Assembly (NCBI GenBank): GCA_958510825.1
Contig: OY294048.1
Location: forward strand, 18,803,589-18,867,588
Length of the DNA stretch: 64,000 nt
Source of the DNA: Brachypterus glaber
Taxonomy: Eukaryota; Arthropoda; Insecta; Coleoptera; Kateretidae
Direction: 5' to 3'
Shown: in pieces, positions 1 to 11,800 of the stretch
How the letters are laid out: each line of letters starts with the position of its first letter
How positions within the stretch are numbered: position 1 is the first letter of the stretch
Translations under genes and position numbers: made by a program
Notes under the pieces: generated by a model
Databases searched by the model: none
What the model was told of the DNA's origin: nothing
Seen by the model: only the letters and a program-made list of their open reading frames with translations

Positions 1-147
1 TTATAAAATATTTTGACTTTTGTTTCTAATATAAACAAAATTATTATAAAATCATAAATCTAGAGTGCTCCATATCGCGCTCGTAGACTATTTCGCCATC
101 TGGTGGATTTCAGTCATTAAGTAACCCAAAAAGCTAATTAAAACTTC

Positions 148-197
148 GGAGTGCCACAAGGTTGATCACAATTTACTTTTATATTTTTTTAAAAGCC
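148..197 (+). pseudogene. Tiny possible LINE reverse-transcriptase relic
   Basis: One frame reads GVPQG followed by a stop and then SQFTFIFF, which resembles the GVPQGS(H)LGPLLF palm motif of non-LTR reverse transcriptases. It is only about 50 bases long and I found no supporting frame on either side, so this is a weak call. Confidence 0.25.
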
Positions 198-359
198 ATT
201 TTTTAAAATATAACATCGGAAAGAGGCTCTCCTGATAACATCATTCTTCCTACGCACTATTTATTTTTTGAGAATTTAAATGTTTAACAGTTACAGGAAA
301 AAAATATATATTTATATTTTAGTGAAATGTGATCAATGTACCATTGATCACATCCTAGT

Positions 360-785
360 GTACCTTAGATCATCAACGTTTGGAGCTATGGTTCCTTAAA
401 AGTGTAATTCTTTAAGAGGCTGTAGTACTCTTAAAACTGATTTTCAAACCTAGATGTATACAAGCTTTTTTTCATAGTTTTTTATGTAGAATCACCCTGA
501 AGTATTAAAATTTTTATTCGTGCATTTTTTATTTCCTATTTTTGATGCTCAGAACGTGAAGGAAAGAATTATATTTATTGAGAAAATGTCATAAAAACTA
601 CAGATTAAAAATTTTTTTTCAAACAAAACAGTGACATCGCCCCCCCCCCATTTCGCACATCCCTAATATTAACAAATAAAAATTACATAAAATGATAACC
701 TTTATCAATGTGCAAAAAATCGTTTTCTGTGGTTCATAGGGTTCCAGAGATATTATATAAAGTCCAAAAATAAAATTTTATATTC
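360..785. repeat. Dispersed foldback-family repeat alpha (partial)
   Basis: This matches the segments at 52020-52470 and 57120-57560 by eye. Shared pieces include 'gaggctgtagta', 'tatgtagaatcaccct', 'cgcccccccccc' followed by 'atttcgcaca', and 'gggttccagagatatta'. No coding capacity is seen. Confidence 0.7.
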
Positions 786-1039
786 TTGAATTAAGAAAAA
801 AAAACGTAAGGAAGCCCTAGCGCCGCAGTCGAAGTTTATACAAATTCGATGGTTTATTTTAATTTTAAACCAGTTTTTTAATTTACAATTAATTAAATAT
901 AAAATTTACAAAAATACAAGGAACTCGAGCGCCGCAGGTGAAAATTTTTACGAATTTTACACTTAAGCTCTACAAATTTTGCAATTATTTTATCCTGGTG
1001 GGGGGGGGGGTAATTACCACCCATTATCCCCCCCCCCTG

Positions 1040-1239
1040 NNNNNNNNNNNNNNNNNNNNNNNNNNNNNNNNNNNNNNNNNNNNNNNNNNNNNNNNNNNNN
1101 NNNNNNNNNNNNNNNNNNNNNNNNNNNNNNNNNNNNNNNNNNNNNNNNNNNNNNNNNNNNNNNNNNNNNNNNNNNNNNNNNNNNNNNNNNNNNNNNNNNN
1201 NNNNNNNNNNNNNNNNNNNNNNNNNNNNNNNNNNNNNNN
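1040..1239. other. Assembly gap (200 N)
   Basis: Exactly 200 unknown bases follow a poly-G run and then a poly-C run (1001-1038). Another poly-G run lies just beyond at 1338-1350. The true length and content are unknown, and the homopolymers are the probable cause of the break. Confidence 0.99.
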
Positions 1240-2937
1240 TAAAATTGGTTTAGGTCCAGTGTGACTATATCCGTAACTGGATTTTTTTTAAGAAAGTGAT
1301 ACACAAATATTTAAAATTAAAACACAAAAATAATTTAGGGGGGGGGGGGGATAATAATTTACAGTATTTTGGTACAAAAATGAATTTAACACAAAACAAA
1401 ATCTGAAAATGTTGATAAAAATTTATTTTGTGATTTTTGTTTGTCTTTATTTTCCAAATTCATCAACCAAACATTTTTTGCTTGTACTGTATTATGCCCC
1501 ATTTCCATGTATCTGTTTTTGAGGTCGCTAAAACCGAATTTAGTGGCAAAAATAAAAATTCAATATCCAAAATAGCTTCAAATTTTTAAAAAGTTTTGTA
1601 TGTATTCGTTGAAAATTTTTATCCGCCTTAATAAAAAACTCAAAAATCTTAGTGCAGTAAATATTTCGTAAAAATTCGCATGACCTGGAAAAAATTGCAC
1701 ACTGGAATTTGTCTTGCTCAATGTTATCAGGACCACTAAGAAGGTCTAAAATAAAAAAATACTCCCTACCAAACACTCTGTATATTATATTTTTTCTAAT
1801 TTATTATAATATGTACACACAGAGAAAAATCGTTATAAAATCAAACAAAAGTCATAAGATTTAAAAGAAAACCTATATTTTTTGCTCCGACAGTGTTTTT
1901 TGTTAATTCAAAAAGATATTTTTTAATTTTATAAGCCATTGTAAAAATAAAAATATTCATTGTAATTTGAAAAATGTTTCCTTTTAAATAATTTAAACTT
2001 GTAAATGATTTGAATAAAAAAAAATGGTTATTTTAAAAAGAATTATTTTAATATATTGATATTTTTCAACAATATAAAGGGAAATATTATAATTTTATTA
2101 AGAAAACATTAAAATAAGAAAGTAAGGGACAATACTTTTACTTTAAAGTGAAAAACGGTTTGGTGTAAAAATTATTTTTTTAAATTAATATTGTTCATAA
2201 CTAAAACCTAAAGTTTTTACTTTTAATATTTTAAAAGGCAGTTTTTTTAAATTAAAATAATTTCTTATTGATTTTACAAGATGGGATTTTTCTGAGTGTA
2301 CATCTTACGTACTCGAACTTCAATACATATTTTATATATAATAATAAAGTTATTATTTATAATCACTACATTATAAAAATGCTTATCAAATATTATAATA
2401 AATTAGAAAAAAACGTAAAAAAAATACGTTCTATCCGAACGATTTTTCTATATTTGCCTAAATTACTTCTAATGGTGTGTTTAAATAATTTATGAAAAAA
2501 AAATCAGGGGTCGGACACAAAAAGTTAAAATTTTACAGCGAGTTATCGAAAATAGAAAAAGAAAATATAGTGTATTTTACTTATTCTTAGAAGAGCAACA
2601 AAACAAATTGAATTTATAACAAAAATAACAAAATTAAAAAAAAAACTTTTTTCCTGACTTCAAAACATTTTAATTAAAATATAACATTAAATAATCCAAT
2701 ATAATTTTTTTGTTTTCCCCGTAAAATCTTCGTTACTGGATAAAATCTAATTTTTTTGCAAACAGCATATTATGTTTTAGTATTGCTTTAAAACATCAGA
2801 GCCATATCTTTAGTATTGATATAAAATTTTTATCAAAATATAGCAAAACAATGCTAAGAAACCTTATTTTTAAATTTAGAAGGCTATAAAAAATAAATGC
2901 AGATATTTTAAATCCGATTTTTGTTGGCTATAGCCAC
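1240..2937. other. A+T-rich stretch, no gene seen
   Basis: It holds low-complexity A/T sequence with a poly-G run at 1338-1350. Short open frames here have no recognisable similarity. I see no promoter, RNA gene or exon. Confidence 0.6.
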
Positions 2938-2965
2938 AACAAAAAAAAATAATTACACCTACCTA

Positions 2966-3389
2966 CACGGAAAAAAAAATTATAGCTAGGAGCGCTATAA
3001 CACACATACCAAGCAAATTATAATCGCTTATTATATAAATACAAGGCTTTCTCTTACAATTATGGCAGTCAGTGTAAAAATTTATATGAAATACTTTAAT
3101 TGTTTAGTGAATAATAAAATATAACAAATAGTATGGCATTTATAGCTTAAATAGATTTAATTATTGTCCGTGCTAATAATTTTTATAATATAATAAAATT
3201 TCTGTAAATTTATAATAGTGCCTGTAATAAATATAATCGTGTCTGTAATATATATAATCGTTTCCAATTTATTTTTAACATTATTAGTTATTGTGTCCCT
3301 TATAATCTATAGCTTAAATCACTATAATTTGCCACTGTTACCAAATATCTTATAATGTATAGCGCAGAGCCCACTAATTTCTTTCCGTG
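2966..3389 (+). mobile_element. 424-bp non-autonomous element, copy A
   Basis: It begins CACGGAAAAAAAAATTATAG and ends TTTCTTTCCGTG, giving a short terminal inverted repeat of CACGGAAA. Read base by base, its reverse complement is the same as 29609-30032, with no difference seen. It is noncoding and A+T-rich. It is flanked by a 28-base direct repeat on the left (2938-2965) and a 29-base copy on the right (3390-3418). The superfamily is not recognised. Confidence 0.85.
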
Positions 3390-3418
3390 AACAAAAAAAA
3401 AATAATTACACCTACCTA

Positions 3419-4407
3419 TATCTCAAAAAACGAGACAATCGAAAAACACGACAAATATTTCTAGAATCAGCTCTTGGCAAATTTTTGAATGTAGAGCAGT
3501 GTAATCGGTATTAGATATTTTAGAGGTGTCTAAAAACGAGTTTATTAGTAAAAATAAATTTATTGTGGTGGATCCAAAATGTACTATGTATAACTGGCAT
3601 TTATTTTAAGCATAAAAAAGGACGGTTTGGCAAAAAGGTCGGATAACAAAAAAAAGTAGCCCTTGGGCAAAGTGAAAAAAGTAAAATTTATTAATAATAT
3701 ATCCTTTTTGCTTACTTTCCAGCACTATTCGTTCAAAATTTTGACTCCATTTTGGATCTGGCATATTTAATTTTTAATTGAACTTCAAAATCCCCGAATA
3801 CCGATTTTCATTAAAGTACATTAAAATTTTTTAAATTTTAACTCCTTATGGAATTTTTGGGTTTTGCTATTATATTCGGTTCTAGGGTCCTTAAAAACCC
3901 CTAGCTACCAATTTTCAAGCAAATAGCACTAAAAACTGATTCGCATTCAGCATGTAAAAATATGTCAGAAAATGTTGAAAACAAATGTGGCGCAAAACTG
4001 ATATTATTTAGTGTTTTCCCATGTTTTCGGGAAATTTAGCCTATGTGCGTGCTTTCGGTTTACTCAATTTGAAATTTAAATAAATGATAAATTAAGTTAG
4101 AATAGATCTCGCATTTCCGAGAAAACCTCGCTAAATAATTAAAGTGGAAAACAAACAATTTTATCTATTCTCGTAGGATCATAATTGATTTGTAAAAAAG
4201 CACCTGGGAAATCAGAAACTCTGAAATAAATTTTCATTATCTTCATGCAGAAAATAAATGAAAATCTTGTTTAAAATATTACTAATGGATTTTTGAGACT
4301 TTTTTTTCTTTTTGGGTAAGGAAATAAAAAAAAATAATTTCAGATTTACAGTTTTTATTAAGTTTTTAAAAAGCAAAATATAATATAATATAGTATAATG
4401 TATTATA
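3419..4407. other. Intronic or upstream repeat debris
   Basis: Around 3850-3920 there is an inverted fragment of the repeat that is best seen at 39000-39440 (motif 'aaaacccctagctaccaatt'). Otherwise I see no feature. Confidence 0.5.
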
Positions 4408-5035
4408 ACATGCGCTCTAAAAATCACCCGCCCCCTCTTACATTTTAAACGAGTTGAGATGTCGACTTCAAATTTTAAAATCAAAAATAAGACTACTTAG
4501 GCTATCTTTCTGCATATATTTGGTATTTTCAGCTCATTAAATGTGAGCAAGAGGGAATGGGGGGGGGGGGATTTTTTAAAATAGAAAGGGGGTCGTGTGT
4601 ACATCATTTTAAAGCTTATAAAATTCTCCATTCGACCAAAAAAAAATTAATTTTTTTAAACATTTTTTGAGGGTTTAAAATGGGGTCGAAAATGGGTATT
4701 TTCATAAAATTAAAAAAAATATATAAAATTTTTGAAAAATTAATTATTTCAAGTTGCAAAAACCTAAATTTTACTTTTAAACTAATTTTAATTGATATAA
4801 ATAAAAATTCACAACAAAAATATTAAAAAAGCCATTTTTTAGCAAAAAAAATTGAAAACTCAAAACCTTAAAAAAAAAACGATTAAAAAAATTAAAAGTA
4901 TAATATTATCGTAAAAAAGTCCAAACGAAAATATCACATATATGTAAAAAGTTTAAGTTGTCTTATTTATGAGTTCCAAATTTTAAGTCGATATCTCAAC
5001 TCGTTCAAAAGGGTAAATTTTGGACCCCACTGTAT
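4408..5035. repeat. Foldback family gamma, diverged copy
   Basis: The ends resemble those of the copy at 40552-41271: 'tcacccgccccctctta' with 'gagttgagatgtcgacttca' on the left, and 'gatatctcaactcgttca' with 'tttggaccccactgtata' on the right. The arms flank an A/T-rich middle containing poly-G at 4560-4570. No coding sequence is present. Confidence 0.75.
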
Positions 5036-5812
5036 AATAATTTATAATATAAAAAAGTATATAGTCAAATATATTTGACAAGAGATTAAAAAAATATAGA
5101 TTTGGCAGCTGTGCTTACGTAAAAAAAAAAAACGAGAAAAATTTATATTAACTTTTGTGCTAAATCGCTTCCTAAAGGATCCAGACTCTAGATTATTAGA
5201 TTCTAAACACCTTTAAAATATTTCTTACTTCATAACTTGGGAACCGTTTAACTTATTGGCATGAAATTTTCGTTGTAATGTAAATAAAAAAAATATAAAT
5301 ATTTAACTTAAAAATAAAATGAACTTTTTAACCAAGGGCATAGTAATTGGGTGCCCCTAAAATAACTGTAAACCTTATAAGTACGCCCCTGGTTGAATAT
5401 TAGATTTTGTCATGACATGATAATCCTAATTTTAAAAGTAAATACTATTAGTAGATATACCTACTATAATAAAACATATTAAAAATTTCATCTTATTAGT
5501 TCAAACAGTTATGATGAGAGAAATATACCTTTAAAGAGCCATAGTTCCCTTGTTACACCTAAATTAAAATTTTAAGATAATAAAAAAATATAAGGTCCAC
5601 CCTAATGGATATACTTCTCAAAATATGATTTCTTTGATCTCGTGCGAGTTATTTATTTTTTATACTTATTTAAAAGTGACGCCCCCATAACTAATGCTTC
5701 TGTCAATCAAACTTATCTGCACATTTTTGCGAGACGATAAGTGCGGTGAAACCTTAACATTTTCAGTTTTTTTTTTCTAATTAACTTATAAACTTTAATT
5801 TTTCTGTTTCAG
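5036..5812. other. Intron end before GluR exon 1, no gene seen
   Basis: A+T-rich sequence. A block at 5709-5757, about 55 bases before the splice acceptor, resembles 7785-7834 ahead of the next exon. Nothing else is recognised. Confidence 0.5.
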
Positions 5813-5897
5813 AAAGCCGATTTGGCCATTTGTGACTTAACTATTACATACGAAAGGCGTAAAGCAGTTGATTTTACGATGCCTTTTATGACGCTAG
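5813..5897 (+). CDS. GluR exon 1 of 8 in window (end of S1)
   Basis: The acceptor is a pyrimidine-rich tract ending TTTCAG at 5812 and the donor is GTATGT at 5898. It encodes residues 1-28 and one base of codon 29. [15 protein letters not shown] is the S1 strand that carries the alpha-carboxylate-binding Arg (R15), and FTMPFMTLG follows. The Asp before LTIT replaces the Pro of vertebrate kainate subunits. The exon starts at a codon boundary, so the missing upstream exon should end in phase 0. Confidence 0.93.
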
Positions 5898-8800
5898 GTA
5901 TGTAACAGCTTTTTTTACCACTACAAAATACGCCTGTTGTTAATTCGAATTTCTTGAAAATGAATAGTTTTTGAGATATTAGAGTGGCTCATTTTTGACG
6001 TTTTTTTAAATTCCAAAAACATGATTTACATAAATCTAAATATCAGGACTCGTGTAAAAGATAAAAATATATTTTTGCCAGATATCATTACATTAAATTT
6101 CAGTCATAATTTTACCACCAATTTAATTTCAATATGGCCTACTAGATGCATCTTGTGAAATTTAAAAATTCTATCCCCAAAATACACCCTCTTCTATTTT
6201 TTTTTATTTTTTTGTCAGTAAACTCATATACAGACTGTTCCAGAACTCGCGTACCGAAATTTAAGAGGTGATTCTACATCCAAAAATGTGAAAAAAAGTT
6301 TCTATAAAGGTTGGTCCGGAAATGAGCCCTAAGGGAGCTACGGCCCTTCGAAGATGACGTATTGAATGGGGAACAAAAAAAAGCACCAATAAAATTTTAA
6401 TGCTGCAGGGTGATTCTTCATTTAAAACTGAGCAAAAAAGTATTATACACCAAAACACCTAAATTTAATATTAAAGGAGTAATAGCCTTTTAAAAAGTAA
6501 CGTTTTTGGTGGCACAAAATGTTACTTCCTCTTAATTGCATTTTTTTTTTTTGATAACGGTTGCTCCTACAGTGTTACACTATATGATATTTTATATGTA
6601 TTTTTACTCTAGAAATCTATATTTTTTACAACAAATCCAAAAAACATACACATAGAAAAGTTTGGGGCAAAAATGTTTTAAGCCTCATATATTTTGTCCG
6701 TCTGGGCACGCCTCTGGATAAATTAAAAAAATAAATTAACATAAACTTATTGCCCTTATTAATACTAGTATACATGCAAAAGCTCGCCGCTCTAGCTTAA
6801 ACGGTACCCGAGTTATTAATTAAAAACCTTATTTGTATTACAATTTTAAAGGGCCCTAGATCCCTTAGGGCTCATTTCCGGACCAACCTTTATAGGAACT
6901 TTTTTTATATTTTTGGATCTAGAATCACTTCTTAAATTTTGGCATGCCAGTTATGGATCACCCTGTATATTAAAAAGTAAAAAAGTTATCAAAAAGAAAT
7001 ATTTTTTTATATTTTTTGATTAAATACATGTTAAAATGAACTTAGTTTGACCTAAATAACCTAAACTAAACTAAATAATAAATTAAACTATATAATTAAA
7101 TATAATTTTTTTCCATCTCGGGGGGAAATATCTCAGAGTAGGGGAGCCCTAGCCAAACATTTTATATTAACTTGTGCATTATTTTGACGAGATCTGATCA
7201 CCCCTAAGATATTTTGGAAACATTCTGGAACACAATTTAATACATTTAGGGGGTTATTTTATGAGGCGGGGGTTGGAGAGAGCTTTGTTAAATTGTTGCA
7301 ACATTTTGGCACATACATATTACGTATAAAAGTATTAAATTCAAGGCCTACTTTGATAAAAAAAATAGTTTCTGAAGCCAAAAGAAATTTTTGGTGTTGA
7401 CTATTGGACTATCGGACATTTTTTGCTATAACTTCTACAAATGTCAAATACTTTTTCTAATATTTTATACGCATACTCCACCACTATGAGTTTACTGACA
7501 AAAAATAAAAAAATCGAAGAGGGTGTGTTTTGGGGATTTTTCTTTTTTTTATATTACCATGTACATTTTATTCTGACTTGTCATATCTATTATTATTATG
7601 GCTAAATGACCAATAAAGATATTTTATTCTATTCTATTCTATTCTAGTAGGCCGCCATATAGAAATGAAATTGGTGGTAAATATTTTTCTTGGTTAGGAC
7701 TGAAGTTTAATTTTCATTTGATATCCTTTAAAAGACTTTTGGACCGCACGGTATAAAAAATAGTAATTAAAACTTAATATTTAAAACTTATCGGCAAAGT
7801 TTCGCGTGAAAGTAAGTTCGGTGAAACCTTATCATCTTAAGTTTGGACTATTTTTTTTGTTTTAGGTATTAGTATTCTATACGCAAAAGCTGTTAAGGAA
7901 CCGCCGGAGCTTTTATCTTTCACCAATCCTTTATCTTTAGATGTCTGGCTGTACATGGCCACAGCATATTTGGTCATTTCCATGATAATCTTCTTAGTTG
8001 CCAGGTAGCGTACCTATATATTTTATCAAATCGATTTATATTTTAGAGTGCATAATTAGAAAAAGTTTTTTTTCTTCAAACGGCTAAAAAATATCTCCCT
8101 TATTGTCAAAGTAAATACATGCCTAGGCACTAAATATTGGGTGTGGCAAAAAATTCACTTTTGTTTAAGATCGTTAGCCGAATAATCAGAAAAACATAAG
8201 GATGCTAATGTAGTAGTTTAAAGGTCGACTCGGAAAATAGTACCTGTATACTATTTTATTCGCAACCGTTTTTATTTAAAAAGTACTAATTTTTTTGAAA
8301 CCTATATGTTTGAATTCAAATGAAGAAAATAATACTATAATACTTAGTTTTTTAGTTCTTTTCATATTCACCAAAAATATTTTTTCCTGCATTTCACAAT
8401 AAAAGCACAATCATATAAAACTAAAGTTTCACATATGCCTAACCCAAAAAAAACAACCACAAAAAACATTTGCTGGTAGCTTACAAGGCACCGTTTATAA
8501 CATTTATTATCCTTCTTAGTCTCAAAAGTAAAAAACATTGACTAAAACTGTACATTTAAGTTTTTTAAACGAAATGTATTAGATTATATATGTGTTTATC
8601 ATGACAACAGCAGTTCAGCCATCTTGCTTTAAGCATTAATAATGACATTTTAATCGAAGGTGCCATTTAGCGGAAATTAATGATTTAAATTGCAGACCAG
8701 TAATAATTAGTTTACTGGTCTCTATTTTTCATTACAGGTCAGGTCCAGGCGTGAATTACATTACACTACATTATATGTTTGTTTACATTATATTACATGT

Positions 8801-11800
8801 TTGTTTAACCTTGTACTATTCTACTTAATTAAGCATCCCCTAAGTCCAGGACTTATGTGGGCTAGTAGTAGAGGGAACCACCGGCTTATACTGACTTTCG
8901 AACCAGTTTTTATAGGGAGTGTCCGCTTCACTTACGCTTTCGCTAAATTTCAATTATTAATTAACTAAAAAAGGCAAATCGGCGCCAGTGAGAATCGAAC
9001 TCACGCTATTGGCTAGTAGACTTGTCATGTACAGACGCGGTATACCACTACACTAATCCTTCCAAATTATAGCAGCATTATAAAAAAAAAGCATTATAAA
9101 TTTAAAGCCATTCCAACTAATTTTCTTTTCTTTTACAAAATGCTGAATTAAATAAACTCAAGAGTTTTTTCCACAAACAAACCACAGGTTTAGGTGGCAA
9201 TTCAAGGATATTTTATTAATAATTGTAATTGTAATATCTCCATCTGTTTCTCGAGTCTTAGTTCAAATAAGCATGTAATAATGTATGTAAATATAATATT
9301 ATGTAAAATCCTTAAGGCTCATTCCAGCCAAATGGGTCCTATTTTGGACATCTACTTCTTCGATTTTAATCATTTTTGGTATACTTGCTCTACGTATGCT
9401 TAATAAGATTTTATATAATTTTCAGATTTTTTTGACCATTATTTATGCGGCCTTTTGAAATTGGCCAAAAATGAAAAAGTCACTACTACAGCCTGTTTTT
9501 AAACAGCTCTATCTCAGTAAGGCTAAAAGATACAGATTAAAAAAAAAATTAATGCCATTTTGTTGTGTTTTAATATGTTTTAAAGATATGTAAAATTTAA
9601 TGATTTTGGTGATGGTCACCAAAGTCGCCAATGTTTGGTGACGATTATCTCAGAATACGCTATCTTTGATTTTTTTAATAAAAAGATATGATAATCTCTA
9701 GATCTGTCTCTAACCATGTGCCAAAATTCATAAAGGGACGACCATGGGATTGCTTTGGGCAAAATATTAAATATATAAATGTCAGTCAAAATTTCCTTTC
9801 CCAACCACTTTTTAACGCAGAGTTTAATAATACTACCCTGTATTTTTGAAATCTAAATGATATATTTAATAACTATTTTATATTTATCTGCAACATTTTT
9901 TACTACGTCTGGTATACATATATACTAGCAGTGGACCCGTTACTCGCACGGGAATTTAGTTTTAGGAATTAATCAAACTAACAGGCGTAATCCATTGAGA
10001 ACCGTCCACTTTTGAATTATTTGGGCGCTCGACCAGTTCCAAATTAATTAATTTTTTTTGTGTTGTTAAACCTATATATGTGTACTTCAAAACCAGTTTT
10101 ATTTTATTTTTACATTGCTTTGGTTAGGCGTGGTCCCCCTCTGAAATTTGCATTTTATTAATTTTTGTATGTTGCGGAAATTTAAATTTCTCAGTTATGA
10201 AATAAGCTAGCGATATAAAACAAAAATTCTCTTTTTAAGCATACGATGGGCTATATTTTTTATTTGAAAGACTTTTTTCTAAATAAAATCAAAATAGGTG
10301 AAAATTGTATCCGAAATTTAATATAAAATTTAATAAAATGACGATTTTTAAATTTTAATATTTTCTTAGGGGGTTGAATTGAGGGGGTGATTTTTTTTTA
10401 TAAATAGGGACCTATAATTACTATACACTGTTATAATTTCAAACCATAATATTTACGTAATATTTTTTTAAAAAGCTTCAAAAATACTACTTTTACCAAA
10501 TTATTCAATATTTGAGCCTCAATATCTCAGGGGTAACTAAATTTAAAAATATGAAATTTTTACACATAAGAGCTCTATGTGTTAGCAATACATAAAAAAA
10601 ATTCAAGAATGTGTTTTGTCCTAAATTAAAATTATATGAAAAAACATATCACCGAAATTTATTAATTTAATAAACGACAATCCTACCTACGAATTAATGG
10701 GATAATAACTCCGGCTCCCTCGGTAATCTATTTTGAAAAAAATCATACAGATATAAATACAAAAGCTTTTAAAGGACTAATTTAGTTTAAGCAAAACTTT
10801 TAAAGGTGTATGTGTAATTATAGAGTGCTCTATTGGAAAAAATATAGAAGATGAATGTCATAACAATGTATGGAAAAATACAAAAAAAAAACAGTTAAAT
10901 CTATTATTGATTATAGCAGTGAAGATCAAATTTTGATAAAATGGAGAGTAAATGAAGATGTTATCTCAATTTGTGAATATCATAATAAAAAGTTTTTATT
11001 ATATTTTCATAGTATATTTGGACGCATATGTTGTGATCCTTTTAATAAATATAAAAATGAGTTACGTACAACTCGAAAATTTCACTTGAAGAAGCTAGAA
11101 ATAAAAATGCTGTACATTTAATACCTGGCAAATCTTTATGTTTAACATGTAGAAAACAAATATTTAAAATTAACAAAGAATATAAAGAAAGTTTTGACAA
11201 TAATAGTTATCATTTTAACGATGGTGTCTCCACCAGTACACAGTTTAATGCAAAAGAACCTTTTTTATCCCCAAAGGAATGTTTAGATGAAATGGAAGCT
11301 GTATGTTCAACTTTGGGCTTATCTCCCGTATCAGAAAAAGCAGCTCAGAAAACAGAAACTGGAAACAAAATTGGATAAAGTTCGTGAAAGTTTTATTATG
11401 ATATTCACAAATTGAGACAACATCTTCATTTACTCTCCATTATATCAAAATTTGATCTTCACTGCTATAAATAATAGATTTAACTGTTTTTTTTTGTATT
11501 TTTACATACATTCTTATGACATTCTTCTTCTATATATTTTCCAATAGAGCACTCCATAATTAAACATACACCTTTAAAAGTTTTGCTTAAACTAAATTAT
11601 TCCTTTAGAAGCTTTTGTATTTATATCTGTATAATTTTTTTCAAAATAGATTACTGAGGGAGTCGGAGTTATTATCCCATTAATTCGTAGGTAGGATTGT
11701 CGTTTATTAAATTAATAAATTTAGGTGATATGTTTTTTCATATAATTTTAATTTAAGGCAAAACACATTCTTGAATTTTTTTTATGTATTATTATTATTA

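Noticed and set aside
938..1304. Open frames running through the N gap
   Set aside because: They exist only because unknown bases were translated; flanking residues are homopolymer-derived.
1..5812. Upstream receptor exons (ATD, S1)
   Set aside because: I searched all frames for S1 landmarks such as the segment preceding KADLA and found none. They presumably lie outside the window or in the gap.
8979..9062. Functional tRNA gene on the minus strand
   Set aside because: The T arm and both promoter boxes are good, but the acceptor stem does not pair and the anticodon arm is not convincing. Kept as a SINE or tRNA-like relic.
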